A stretch of DNA of 64,000 nt from Mucilaginibacter robiniae (GCF_012849215.1 NZ_CP051682.1:1550001-1614000); one strand, 5' to 3'; counted from the stretch's first letter, positions 16,321 to 25,405 are shown. The notes: generated by a model from the sequence alone, not told the origin. Translations and numbers: made by a program.

Positions 16321-17289
16321 TTAGTATTGCCATAAATCCAACTCCCAATCCATTAATGTTTTTTTCACCTTTTCAGATTCATACAAACGGTCAATGCCTT
16401 GGGCATAATCTTTAATACGCTCGTCCTTATCGTTTGATACTTTAACAATTACACTGCTGAACAAACGTTTAACAAAAATATCATCGTAGCTCAGGCCGGT
16501 AGCATCATTATTATGGCTAATGGCTTCTTTCGTAGCCAGTACCTGCCGGGCATCCGGAAAATACACCCAGAACATCGGTTGATAATCGGTATCTAAACCG
16601 GCTACTTTCAACTTCATCATAGGCGCTATACCAATAATGCGAGGTTCAAATATAGAACGCTGTTTATCAAACACCCAATCTTCTTTAATACGGTAACGTA
16701 CTACACTATCAGGGTTAAACTCGCCAGCTTGCATTACTGAACCAATCTCGTTACCATCTTTATCAAACTTCTTTATCAGCGTGCTATCAGCTAGCTTAGC
16801 TCTGGCTTTACCTGGCGTAAGCGGTGTTGAAAAAGCATCACCTCCCGGATCATCCTTAGTTGGAGCCGGATCGTAAGCGGTTAGCTCACCAGCGCTGATC
16901 GCATCCATCAAAATATCGATTAAACGGGCTTTTGGCGAAGCCATAAACGTATTCATCTTTTCCCGCACATCAATTTCACGCCAAATACGTTTGGCATACA
17001 CTACGTCAGCTTCCCTCAAATTTGGATAAGGCGTTACTTTAGCGCTTAAAATGTTGGTCTTTTTGAAATAACCATCCAATGGGCGCTCAAAAGGCTTGCC
17101 GGCCAACTTTCTGGCTGTATCTGCAGATTGTGCATTGAAAGTAGTGCTAGCCGCATTACCCTGTGCTCCCGAAGCATTTACTTGCCGGGCTGGTGTACTA
17201 CGCCGAGTACGGCGAGTGGTACGACGTTGTGCAAAAGTACTTACGCCCAACAAAAGGAATATGCCTACTACAAAAACCGTTCTTTTCAT
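16321..17289 (-). CDS. gldN: Type IX secretion system ring protein GldN/PorN
   Basis: A periplasmic protein that forms the large ring with GldK beneath the outer membrane. The 322 residues begin with a signal peptide (MKRTVFVVGIFLLLGVSTFAQ), then a Ser/Thr/Arg-rich linker. The GldN domain follows: VVYAKRIWREIDVREKMN, RLIDILMDAISAGELTAYDP and IFEPRIIGIAPMMKLKV, ending WELDLWQY. These are family hallmarks. It is the last gene of the DUF4271-hemD-gldKLMN run, 9 bases after gldM, and is followed by a terminator. Confidence 0.93.
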   Translation of the reverse strand: MKRTVFVVGIFLLLGVSTFAQRRTTRRTRRSTPARQVNASGAQGNAASTTFNAQSADTARKLAGKPFERPLDGYFKKTNILSAKVTPYPNLREADVVYAKRIWREIDVREKMNTFMASPKARLIDILMDAISAGELTAYDPAPTKDDPGGDAFSTPLTPGKARAKLADSTLIKKFDKDGNEIGSVMQAGEFNPDSVVRYRIKEDWVFDKQRSIFEPRIIGIAPMMKLKVAGLDTDYQPMFWVYFPDARQVLATKEAISHNNDATGLSYDDIFVKRLFSSVIVKVSNDKDERIKDYAQGIDRLYESEKVKKTLMDWELDLWQY

Positions 17290-17298
17290 CTTTTTATC

Positions 17299-18834
17299 TT
17301 AGTTTGCTCTGAACACTATATCATCCAATCCACGTTGCGAGCCATCAGGGCCTACAGCAATAATGTTGGTAAATGCTACGGTAGAACCCGGTGTAAGTAA
17401 GCTCATGGCCTGACGCATCTGGCCGGAAAGCTCGCCACCACTGGTTGACAGCGGAATAGGATCTTGCCGAGGACGCAGAATAATCATATTGAAACGGGTA
17501 ATGTTGAACTTAGCATCAAATTCAAAATTATCCAGTTTGGCAAATAAGCGATCTTGCGCTTTTAGGTTAGCTGTTGCGCTTGTACCACCGCTTTTGCCAC
17601 CAAATACGGCTTTCGGGTCAGGAATACGCTTTACACGGAACTGTGTTGAACCCAACACTTGATTATGGCCCGGTGAAGCTTCGCCTGATACAGTAACTGT
17701 TGCAGTGCCCGGAGAGCTTACTTTAGCCTCGTAAGAGCCGCCTGAACCACTTACCGAACCACCTGTAATGCTTAAATGTAATTTATCTTTCGGAATACCT
17801 GGCGCTGAAACCGACAACGGGTTGCCTACACCAATATAAAGTACATTCATTTTATCAGCAGCTACTGTAGCTGATGGTTTTGCTACCTGGTAGGTTTGTG
17901 GCGCTGTTTTATACTCTTTAAAAGTACCATCATTCTGGCGTACACGTATGGTACCTACCCAGGTACGGATACCTTCGCCGCTGGTACCTGTAGCGTATTG
18001 ACCTTTACCATCTACTACTTGTAAACGTGAACCGTTTACAGCAATATCAGGGCTTGATTTAGAATCAGATGCAGTCAGGAACACTTCAGCTTTGTAAGGC
18101 TGACCGGCAATGATGTAGCTGCTTGGTGCTACAGCAACAGCTGCAAATTTATCCAGGTTCACTACAGCCTGATCAACTTTACCCAAAATGCGTTTTACCA
18201 CGTCCGATTCAGCGTTTTTTGCATCAGCCTGCACTTTGTTCAGCGAGGTCATGGCAGCACCCATCGGGATACCATCACCAAAGTAAGCTTCTTCCCATTT
18301 CAGTTTAGCATTCCCCTTTTTAGCTTCAGGTGCATCGGCTGATAATGATAGCTTGGTAGTTTCCCGTTCTTTAGGATCAAGCAATGCTAACAGCTTATCA
18401 CGTGTTTCATCAATCTTTTTGTGCAGGGCTTCACCGTTTTTATGATTAACCATTAAATCGGCTGATATATCCAGGTTATCACGACCTTTATAATCGCCCA
18501 GATTTTCGTCGAAGCCACCTGCTTTTTCAATCAACTGCTTTTTTAAACCTTCTACGTAATCGTCCAGCTCCTTAGCAACGGTGCTGGCCTGTTTCGCTTT
18601 ATCGTAAATAGGCTTAGCCCGGTCAGGCTGCTCTTTCAGCTTTGTTTTTTCAAAGGCATCATAAGTGTTATTAATACCAGTTTGTACATTTGATTTAGAT
18701 GCCGAAAGGCTGTCGCTGATATTTTTAAATGCATTTAGCAAACTATCGGGCACGTTTAGCGCAACTAAACCCAATAGTACCAAGTACAGAATGCCTATCA
18801 TTCGCTGCCTTGGGGTTTCTTTACCTCCAGCCAT
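17299..18834 (-). CDS. gldM: Type IX secretion/gliding motor protein GldM
   Basis: The periplasm-spanning rotor of the T9SS motor. The 511 residues have a short cytoplasmic N-terminus (MAGGKETPRQRM), one transmembrane helix (~12-30, GILYLVLLGLVALNVPDSLL) and a long periplasmic region. The latter has a helical D1 part (to ~220) and beta-sandwich D2-D4 domains (FAAVAVAPSSYIIAGQPYKA, then VLYIGVGNPLSVSAPG, then FNITRFNMIILRPRQDPI). The transmembrane helix inserts into the GldL pentamer. It lies 57 bases after gldL and 9 before gldN. Confidence 0.95.
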   Translation of the reverse strand: MAGGKETPRQRMIGILYLVLLGLVALNVPDSLLNAFKNISDSLSASKSNVQTGINNTYDAFEKTKLKEQPDRAKPIYDKAKQASTVAKELDDYVEGLKKQLIEKAGGFDENLGDYKGRDNLDISADLMVNHKNGEALHKKIDETRDKLLALLDPKERETTKLSLSADAPEAKKGNAKLKWEEAYFGDGIPMGAAMTSLNKVQADAKNAESDVVKRILGKVDQAVVNLDKFAAVAVAPSSYIIAGQPYKAEVFLTASDSKSSPDIAVNGSRLQVVDGKGQYATGTSGEGIRTWVGTIRVRQNDGTFKEYKTAPQTYQVAKPSATVAADKMNVLYIGVGNPLSVSAPGIPKDKLHLSITGGSVSGSGGSYEAKVSSPGTATVTVSGEASPGHNQVLGSTQFRVKRIPDPKAVFGGKSGGTSATANLKAQDRLFAKLDNFEFDAKFNITRFNMIILRPRQDPIPLSTSGGELSGQMRQAMSLLTPGSTVAFTNIIAVGPDGSQRGLDDIVFRAN

Positions 18835-18891
18835 GTGTTGTTGTTAATCTAATAATTGGATGTGTAATGATTGTTAGTTTGGTAATTAATA

Positions 18892-19659
18892 TCAAACACG
18901 TGGTTGGTTCATAGCAGTTAGCATGTTACCATAAATGGAGTTTAATGCACCCAGGTTTTTAGCTAAACGGCCTACTTCATCTTTAAAGTTATTAGAATCA
19001 TCTAATGATTCGTTGAAGTTGCTCATTGTAGCTGATAAATTCTGATAGAATTTATTCATTGATTTCAGGTGAGCACTTGAATCCTGCAGTTCCAGTTCAT
19101 ACACAGCATTTAGTGCACTCAGGTTTTTAGCCAGGCTGGTTACTTGCTCATGGTAAGCTTTAGCATCAGTTCCAGAAGAAGCCAACTCATTCAGATTAGC
19201 TGAAGCTTTAGCAAAAGCGCCACTCAAGTTATCATAGCTGGTACCTGCAGCTTTCAGTTTGGTAGCAAATTCGGTAGTAGCAGCTCCGGCATCCGCTACT
19301 TTAGAGATAGAAGAAACTTTGTCGCCAAAGGTTCTTAAACCTTCACCTAATGAACCAATCAGTTCCGGATTAATTTTAGCATCAGCCAGCATTTTATCTA
19401 GTGCTGCGGTGTGCCCGGTGCTTTGCAGCACAGGTGCTGTAGCGGTGTTGGCAGTAATAGTAGGTTGCTCAGGCCCACCATCAGAAGAGAAGAAACCTAA
19501 AAGTGCAAACAAGAAAGCTTCTGTACCTAAACCTACAGTAATGAAGGTAGAGGCATAAGGCCAGTGTTGAATTTTAAATAATAAGCCAATAATTACTACG
19601 GTGGCACCGAAGTTAATTACGCTGCCTACCCATGCTGGGGCTTGTTTTTTGTTAGCCAT
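18892..19659 (-). CDS. gldL: Type IX secretion/gliding motor protein GldL
   Basis: The inner-membrane stator partner of GldM that uses the proton gradient. The 255 residues have two N-terminal transmembrane helices (~11-29 and ~35-55). The first ends FKIQHWPYAS, and the second carries Glu47 (GLGTEAFLF), at the place of the glutamate needed for proton flow in Flavobacterium GldL. The cytoplasmic remainder is Ala/Ser-rich and helical, with two similar segments (SLAKNLSALNAVYELE and RLAKNLGALNSIYGNM) resembling an internal repeat. It is translated between gldK and gldM. Confidence 0.95.
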   Translation of the reverse strand: MANKKQAPAWVGSVINFGATVVIIGLLFKIQHWPYASTFITVGLGTEAFLFALLGFFSSDGGPEQPTITANTATAPVLQSTGHTAALDKMLADAKINPELIGSLGEGLRTFGDKVSSISKVADAGAATTEFATKLKAAGTSYDNLSGAFAKASANLNELASSGTDAKAYHEQVTSLAKNLSALNAVYELELQDSSAHLKSMNKFYQNLSATMSNFNESLDDSNNFKDEVGRLAKNLGALNSIYGNMLTAMNQPRV

Positions 19660-19725
19660 AAATTTGATGTTGCTGTTTAATTTGGTGTTAGTTAGTTTTA
19701 AATAAGATCTTTTATACGATGGGAG

Positions 19726-21033
19726 TTATCGTTTGTCTCTGAAATCACGACCCACAAAGTGTGATACGCAACGGAAACCAATGTAGGCCTTTGCACTATC
19801 CTGATACTCATAAGTACGAGTTGAATTTTGCAGAAAATAGCCAATATCTTTCCATGAGCCGCCGCGTACTACTTTACGCTTCATTACCTCAGGATCGGTA
19901 GATTTAGCATCGTAGTTAAAAGTAGGGTTCATATCGTGCACAAAGGTAGATGAGGATTCATCAAAGGCAGATAAAGTCCATTCGGCTACGTTACCGGCCA
20001 TGTTATATAGGCCATAATCATTCGGGAAGTAGGAGCGTACTGATACAGTAGTAGGACCACCATCATCAGTATAGTTACCACGACCAGGTTTAAAGTTAGC
20101 CTGCAAACAACCTTTTGAATTTTTAATATAAGGACCACCCCAAGGATAATCTGTGCCAATACGGCCACCACGCGCTGCATATTCAAATTCAGCTTCAGTT
20201 GGTAAGCTATAATCTAAACGGCGGGGTAAATGGCGGGCATCTTTATAATTTTCATTATAACGCTGACGCCAAATGGTAAACGCACGTGCCTGACGCCAAT
20301 TAACGCCTACTACCGGATAATTCTGGTAAGCCGGATGTGAAAAATAACCTTCTACCATGGGTTCGTTAGCTGCATAAGCAAAGTCATTCAGCCAAACCAA
20401 CGTATCGGGGTAAATAGCTATAGTATCACGGAAAATGAAATCAGAACGTTTTTTGGTTTTATCAAAGCGTAAGTTAGAAGCTTCACGCAAGTTGGTTATG
20501 GTATAGTTATACTTCAGCAAGCGAACATCCAGTTCATTTCGCCCCAAAATCTGATCATCGCCCTGGTAATACATACCTTGCAGCTTGCCTGAGTTTGAAG
20601 CTTGTCCTTTACGGGCACCGTTCCAAACCGGGTATTTTTTTACATAATCCCAGTTAATGTATTTTTTATTGCCTGCTGCGTTAGCATCTTTAGGCTTAAC
20701 GTAATATTTATCGTCGTTCAGGTAGGTAGTAATAGCGATAGAGTCGCGCACCCAATTTACAAATTGGTGGTACTGGCTGTTACTCACCTCAGTTTGGTCC
20801 ATGAAAAATGGAGAAACGGTAACCTGCTTGGTTTGTGAAATTTGTGCAAAGGTTACATCCTGATCGGTTTGCCCCATCAAGAAAGAGCCACCTGGCACGT
20901 ACACCATGTTATAAGGCAGTTCGGGTCTGAATAAACGCTGACGAACGCCAACCACCTCTCCCCTATCACTGGTACCACAACCACTCCATACCGCACCTGA
21001 CAATAACAATAAAAGAAAGTAAAATCTCCTCAT
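19726..21033 (-). CDS. gldK: Type IX secretion lipoprotein GldK/PorK
   Basis: An outer-membrane-anchored lipoprotein that builds the periplasmic ring with GldN. From the ATG at 21033 it has 435 residues with the lipobox WSGC (Cys19). An upstream TTG at 21051 is less likely because the ATG has GGAG directly before it. The body is a formylglycine-generating-enzyme-like fold: YVPGGSFLMGQ at the start, VGVNWRQARAFTIWR, LPTEAEFEYAARGG, GNVAEWTLSAF and the C-terminal RGGSWKD...IGFRCV. No sulfatase substrate is expected; in T9SS this fold is structural. About 230 bases without an evident promoter separate it from hemD. Confidence 0.95.
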   Translation of the reverse strand: MRRFYFLLLLLSGAVWSGCGTSDRGEVVGVRQRLFRPELPYNMVYVPGGSFLMGQTDQDVTFAQISQTKQVTVSPFFMDQTEVSNSQYHQFVNWVRDSIAITTYLNDDKYYVKPKDANAAGNKKYINWDYVKKYPVWNGARKGQASNSGKLQGMYYQGDDQILGRNELDVRLLKYNYTITNLREASNLRFDKTKKRSDFIFRDTIAIYPDTLVWLNDFAYAANEPMVEGYFSHPAYQNYPVVGVNWRQARAFTIWRQRYNENYKDARHLPRRLDYSLPTEAEFEYAARGGRIGTDYPWGGPYIKNSKGCLQANFKPGRGNYTDDGGPTTVSVRSYFPNDYGLYNMAGNVAEWTLSAFDESSSTFVHDMNPTFNYDAKSTDPEVMKRKVVRGGSWKDIGYFLQNSTRTYEYQDSAKAYIGFRCVSHFVGRDFRDKR

Positions 21034-21268
21034 CTCCAAATTGATATTCAATTACATTAATATTTAAAAGCTAATATAATTCGTTTTTGTTCTAAAAGAA
21101 CTTAACACTCGATAAACCCTTAAAATGAAGGGATGAATCTATTAAAAACTTATAAGCTTTTAAAAGCAATGGCTTAAATACCAAACCGTAATTGCTTATA
21201 TTAGCTTACAAGCGAGTTATACGCTAATTACGATAAAAAGTTAAGCGAAAAGAAAGAAGAATTACTAA

Positions 21269-22027
21269 TTATTTATTTACCATTTTGACATATTGCTCAA
21301 TGGCCATAGTCATGGAAGGCGCGCCAGGTGTTGGGGCAGGTATATCTAGAATAAGCCCGGCATCTAACACAGCCTTATGCGTTGTTACTCCGAAGGCAGC
21401 AATACGGGTATTATTTTGTTTAAAATCAGGAAAGTTTTGATACAGGGATAATATACTTGATGGGCTAAAAAATGCAATTACATCATAAAATACATCAGCC
21501 AAATCAGATAAATCACTACATACGGTACGGAACAGCACTGCCGGCGTAAAGTTATAGCCGTTTTCAGATAAGAACTTCTGCGTTTCTTCAGCAGCTACGT
21601 CAGAACAAGGATACAAGAATTTTTCGCCCGAATGCTTTTTCAATACTTCAGCCAGATCGCTGGCCGTTTGTTTACCGAAAAATATTTTACGCTTGCGATA
21701 CTGAATATACTTTTGCAGGTATAAGGCTATAGTTTCAGATAAACAGAAGTACTTCATATCTACCGGAACTTCAAAACGCATCTCTTCACAAATGCGGAAA
21801 AAGTGGTCGGCAGAGTTACGGCTGGTAAAGATAACGGCGGTGAAATCAGCCAGGTTAATTCTTTCTTTACGGAAATCCTTAGCCGGTACGCCCTCCACGT
21901 GAATGAAAGACCTGAAATCAATTTTCAGATTTAGCTTTTTAGCTAGTTCTGCGTAAGGATTTTTGTCGTTTTCAGGTTTAGGTAAAGTAACCAATATACT
22001 TTTAACCTTTTTCTTTCTGTCTTCCAA
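21269..22027 (-). CDS. hemD: Uroporphyrinogen-III synthase
   Basis: Cyclises hydroxymethylbilane to uroporphyrinogen III with inversion of ring D, in the common tetrapyrrole pathway. The 252 residues show two alternating alpha/beta halves: VKSILVTLPKPENDKNPY at the start, FTAVIFTSRNSADHFF, KFLYPCSDVAAEETQKFL, and VIAFFSPSSILSLYQ. These are the usual HemD landmarks despite low conservation in the family. It lies between DUF4271 and gldK, an order recurrent in Bacteroidota, on one strand and probably one transcript. Confidence 0.88.
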   Translation of the reverse strand: MEDRKKKVKSILVTLPKPENDKNPYAELAKKLNLKIDFRSFIHVEGVPAKDFRKERINLADFTAVIFTSRNSADHFFRICEEMRFEVPVDMKYFCLSETIALYLQKYIQYRKRKIFFGKQTASDLAEVLKKHSGEKFLYPCSDVAAEETQKFLSENGYNFTPAVLFRTVCSDLSDLADVFYDVIAFFSPSSILSLYQNFPDFKQNNTRIAAFGVTTHKAVLDAGLILDIPAPTPGAPSMTMAIEQYVKMVNK

Positions 22028-22052
22028 TGTGTGTTCTTTAACTACCTAAGTG

Positions 22053-23051
22053 TTAACTTTTAAGTGCCTTAACCAATATTAATATCGGGCAGATTTCAAG
22101 GGCACAAAGATAGGTAAATAAATAAAATTTATGAAATCTAAAACTCGAAATAATATTAACGCTACTACGCAAATATTGCCATATAAAGATAACCACCACC
22201 AACAGTAGCGCCACTACCAGCACATAAGGTATATAAGATGCTGCCAGCAGGCTAATGCACAGAGATACAGGCAAAAACACAAAAGTGATATTAAAGTAGG
22301 TTAAATACAGTATGGATATGTACTCTCCAACCAAACGGTTAACATTAAACACAAAACCTATAAACCGAAGCACAAAGAGTTTTAGGGCAAACAGCACAAT
22401 AATAAGCAAGGCAAATGACAGAAATAATTGTATGCCGCTGATGCGATAATAAATTTCAAAATAGGCGGTAAGCTGGTACAAAAACAAGCCGAAAGTAAGC
22501 CCAAACAGCAGAAATAACCCCACAAACGTCCATGAGTTGAGCAGGTTTTCTTCTTTACTTACCTGCGAAAGGATACGGTTATTATAAAACGCTTGCAGCA
22601 CATTACTGATATCCTTACTCATGATACGGTTAAGCAGTGACATGTACACCAGCAAGGCTGTAATAATAACAATTACCCACTGGTCGCGTGTACGCCTGCC
22701 GCTACCTTCGCGCAATATGCCTTTTTTGGTACCGCCCGGCCGTGTTAAAAAGCCATTATTACCTTTATACAGGTAAGCTTTGAACATGCTATCCAGAAAC
22801 AAATTACGACGTAAGGTATCAGGCGTTTTAACGTACACCATAGATAAAGAATCGGACACGAACTGCTGGCGGGCTTGTTCAGCATGGGCTACTGAATCGA
22901 GCAACAGGGCTGCAGCCGATGGGCGTACATAAACACGCCGCCGAGGCAGACTGTCGGGCTGGGCTGCCGCTGTTGAATCAGTCTGCTGTGCATAGCTGAT
23001 TACGGACTGCAACAATACCACCAAAAATATGATTAACCCTTTAATGCGCAT
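22053..23051 (-). CDS. DUF4271 membrane protein
   Basis: A 332-residue protein with a signal-like N-terminus (MRIKGLIIFLVVLLQSVISYAQ). An extracytoplasmic stretch rich in Asp, Ser and Arg runs to ~120, and then about six transmembrane helices follow, with loops such as NRIMSKDISNVLQAFYNN. This is the DUF4271 arrangement. The function is unknown, but the gene is regularly found beside hemD and gldK. I chose the ATG at 23051 because a TACTTTTG promoter element sits 9 bases before it, so the longer frame (from 23084) would begin upstream of the transcript. Confidence 0.82.
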   Translation of the reverse strand: MRIKGLIIFLVVLLQSVISYAQQTDSTAAAQPDSLPRRRVYVRPSAAALLLDSVAHAEQARQQFVSDSLSMVYVKTPDTLRRNLFLDSMFKAYLYKGNNGFLTRPGGTKKGILREGSGRRTRDQWVIVIITALLVYMSLLNRIMSKDISNVLQAFYNNRILSQVSKEENLLNSWTFVGLFLLFGLTFGLFLYQLTAYFEIYYRISGIQLFLSFALLIIVLFALKLFVLRFIGFVFNVNRLVGEYISILYLTYFNITFVFLPVSLCISLLAASYIPYVLVVALLLVVVIFIWQYLRSSVNIISSFRFHKFYLFTYLCALEICPILILVKALKS

Positions 23052-23060
23052 GTACTTGTG

Positions 23061-23068
23061 CAAAAGTA
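23061..23068 (-). promoter_or_regulatory. Promoter element of the DUF4271-hemD-gld run (TACTTTTG)
   Basis: An exact TAnnTTTG match whose last base is 10 bases before the ATG at 23051. Transcription would begin within a few bases of the start codon, giving a nearly leaderless mRNA. No good -33 TTTG is seen, because a repeat-like element occupies that place. Confidence 0.55.
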
Positions 23069-23076
23069 CAGAAAAA

Positions 23077-23103
23077 AGAGTCAAGAGTGTAAGTTCAAGA
23101 ATA
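23077..23103 (-). repeat. Copy of a TTCTTGA-type intergenic element
   Basis: On the minus strand these 27 bases match 29665-29691 (+) at 21 positions. Both are made of TTCTTGA and CTCTTGA words. The similarity is too long for chance in two gaps but could be low-complexity convergence. Confidence 0.45.
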
Positions 23104-23152
23104 AACAGCCACGTTCCAGTTAGTTTAAATAATAAGTTTTAGATCCGCTTTT

Positions 23153-23941
23153 TCAGGCATAAAGCTGGTTTTTAAACCGCTTGGCTAAAAAGCCAGTAGC
23201 TAAGTCGGGGTCAATATCGGCTATTACTACTCCGGCTTGTCCGTAAGGCTGATGAGCTACACAGGTACCATCCGGAGCAATCAATGCACTGGCCGAATCG
23301 GGGTAGCGGGAGGCGTAATTGGAGCTTGCAAAATAGATGGTATTTTCCATAGCCCGCAACATCTGTGCTTTTTCATAGTAAGGGTTGCTTTTACTTCCCC
23401 ACTCGGTTGGCTGAACACCACTCACATCACTACCACCAAAATGCGGATGAAAAACAATTTTAGCACCTTGTTGTGCCGCCCATCGTACCGATTCCGGGTA
23501 CCTGAATCCTTCATGACATATCGTAATGCCGAACTTTATACCGTTCACTTCAAACAACCTGCGTGTTGTACCCGGCACCCAAATGTCATCTTCACTTGGG
23601 TCTAACTGGTTTTTGGTTTGATAGCCCAACACCTCTCCTTGGGCAGATACCACATGAGCTATATTTAATAATCCTGCAGGGCTGTGCCAATCCATGGGGA
23701 CAATGATAGCTATAGCATTTTTAGCAGCTATAGCACATACTTGATCTAGAGCAGTTTGTAAACTCTCCGGTGAGCGGTCCTGAGCCGGGTATTCCATTCC
23801 GGGATAACCCGGCAAGTATGATTCGGGAAAACATATAATTTCAGCCTTTGCCTCAGCCGCTTCTTCAACCAGCTTTTCAAGCCAGTACAAACCCTCATTA
23901 ATGGATTTCGGAATTGGAGGAGATGCTAATGCTATTTTCAT
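23153..23941 (-). CDS. Carbon-nitrogen hydrolase (nitrilase superfamily)
   Basis: Hydrolyses a non-peptide C-N bond; the substrate cannot be told from sequence. The 262 residues keep the full catalytic set: Glu40 in ICFPESYLPGYPG, Lys110 in GYQTKNQLDPSED and Cys142 in ITICHEGFRYPE. The early motif and YEKAQMLRAMENTIYFASSNY near residue 195 agree with the aliphatic amidase/nitrilase branches. No signal peptide is present, so it is cytoplasmic. It is a single gene, divergent from hemW across 150 bases. Confidence 0.88.
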   Translation of the reverse strand: MKIALASPPIPKSINEGLYWLEKLVEEAAEAKAEIICFPESYLPGYPGMEYPAQDRSPESLQTALDQVCAIAAKNAIAIIVPMDWHSPAGLLNIAHVVSAQGEVLGYQTKNQLDPSEDDIWVPGTTRRLFEVNGIKFGITICHEGFRYPESVRWAAQQGAKIVFHPHFGGSDVSGVQPTEWGSKSNPYYEKAQMLRAMENTIYFASSNYASRYPDSASALIAPDGTCVAHQPYGQAGVVIADIDPDLATGFLAKRFKNQLYA

Positions 23942-24076
23942 ACCCTTAGGTTATTGTTAAAAATGAATATACAGGCTTTTTCTGATAAGTTGATTTAGTT
24001 AAGCCAAGAAAAATCATCAAACAACTTAATGATGTTATCCTGACGTTTCACGCTATACTCTTGCTGCCATAACCCT

Positions 24077-24084
24077 TACCTTTG
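24077..24084 (+). promoter_or_regulatory. Promoter element of hemW (TACCTTTG)
   Basis: An exact TAnnTTTG match ending 7 bases before the ATG at 24092. The transcript would start at or within 1-3 bases of the start codon. The -33 region has no clear TTTG. Confidence 0.55.
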
Positions 24085-24091
24085 CAGCTTT

Positions 24092-25213
24092 ATGGCTGGT
24101 ATTTATATTCATATTCCGTTTTGCAAGCAAGCCTGCCATTATTGTGATTTTCATTTCAGCACATCGCAAAAATACCGCACCGAGATTGTTCAGGCACTGG
24201 CTCAGGAAATAGCTTTGCAGAAAGACTATCTGGCTGGTTCTCCTATCGAAACCATCTATTTTGGTGGTGGTACGCCTTCACTTCTGGATGCAAACGAGAT
24301 TGATTTTTTGTTAGAAATCATTGACCAGCACCACACTATTACACCCGGTGCTGAAATTACATTGGAAGCCAACCCTGATGATTTAAGTGCTGCTAAAATC
24401 CAAGCATTACGGCATACGCCTGTAAACCGTTTCAGCATTGGCATACAATCGTTTTTTGATGAGGATTTAGCGTGGATGAACCGGGCACATCGAGGTCAGG
24501 AAGCGGAGACTTCGGTAAAACTGGTGCAGGATGCTGGCTTTACCAACATAACGGCCGATTTGATTTACGGCTATCCGCTGCTTACCCCTGCTAAATGGCA
24601 ACATAATATCGATACCATGTTGCGGCTGAATATTCCGCATCTGTCGGCTTACTCACTTACCGTTGAGCCCCGTACGGCACTCGCCAGCCTGATTAATAAA
24701 AAACAAACTTTACCCCTGAATGATGAACAAAGCGCCGAACAGTTTACTATACTGATGCACCAGCTGGAAGCGGCAGGCTTTGTACATTATGAAATATCCA
24801 ACTTTTGTCAACCCAACCAGTACTCGCGCCATAATTCTAATTATTGGAAAGGTGTGCCTTACTTGGGTATTGGTCCTTCTGCACACTCATACAATGGCCT
24901 TTCACGACAATGGAATGTAGCTAATAACGCTAAATATTTGAAAGCCTTACAAACTAACCTCATTCCGGCCGAACTGGAAGAACTTACTACCGAAAACCAG
25001 TTGAACGAATACATCATGACTGCCTTACGAACCATTTGGGGATTAAATTTACAACAACTGGAAACCTTGCAGCACGGCTCGGGCACTAAATTACTTCGCG
25101 AGGCGCAACACTTTGTTGCCCGTGGGTGGGTAGAGCAACGTGAACAAACCCTGTATTTGACCCAAGCAGGCAAACTCTACGCCGACCATATTGCTGCCGA
25201 ATTATTTTTTTAG
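24092..25213 (+). CDS. hemW: Radical SAM heme chaperone HemW
   Basis: A HemN-like radical SAM protein that inserts heme into respiratory proteins rather than oxidising coproporphyrinogen. The 373 residues have the cluster motif CX3CX2C at Cys11/15/18 (HIPFCKQACHYCDF), the SAM-binding GGGTPSLL near residue 58, NRFSIGIQSFFDEDL, and a C-terminal winged-helix part. The N-terminus begins directly with the strand before the cluster and lacks the extension of true HemN, which favours HemW. It fits the heme-rich respiratory chain encoded in this window. Confidence 0.9.
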   Translation: MAGIYIHIPFCKQACHYCDFHFSTSQKYRTEIVQALAQEIALQKDYLAGSPIETIYFGGGTPSLLDANEIDFLLEIIDQHHTITPGAEITLEANPDDLSAAKIQALRHTPVNRFSIGIQSFFDEDLAWMNRAHRGQEAETSVKLVQDAGFTNITADLIYGYPLLTPAKWQHNIDTMLRLNIPHLSAYSLTVEPRTALASLINKKQTLPLNDEQSAEQFTILMHQLEAAGFVHYEISNFCQPNQYSRHNSNYWKGVPYLGIGPSAHSYNGLSRQWNVANNAKYLKALQTNLIPAELEELTTENQLNEYIMTALRTIWGLNLQQLETLQHGSGTKLLREAQHFVARGWVEQREQTLYLTQAGKLYADHIAAELFF

Positions 25214-25331
25214 TGTTTGCCAATTTTCTATCCTGAGGCTCCCATCCTTTTAAGCTCTAAAATTGCGCGTGCGAACGTTTTTTAAGGCTTTTCAGATTTC
25301 ATTTACTTAACGCTTAGGGTTGTAAGTAAGT

Positions 25332-25359
25332 AGGTGTGGTAAAAATCCGCAGGTGTGGT
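25332..25359 (+). repeat. Two direct repeats AGGTGTGGT upstream of the fasciclin gene
   Basis: AGGTGTGGT occurs at 25332-25340 and again at 25351-25359, 19 bases start-to-start, i.e. about two helical turns, 50-75 bases before the ATG at 25406. It could be an activator or alternative-sigma site; no partner is known. Confidence 0.35.
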
Positions 25360-25405
25360 TACCCCGTAATTTCAAGCATATTACTTACAACAAATACACA
25401 ACACT

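Noticed and set aside
16146-16415. Open frame of 89 codons on the plus strand
   Set aside because: It overlaps the 3' end of gldN antisense, spans the gldN terminator, and its translation has no protein-like pattern.
21052-21268. Gap before gldK examined for a promoter or small gene
   Set aside because: Only a GCTTTTAAAAGC palindrome (21156-21167) and near-miss -7 sequences; no exact TAnnTTTG and no coding frame.
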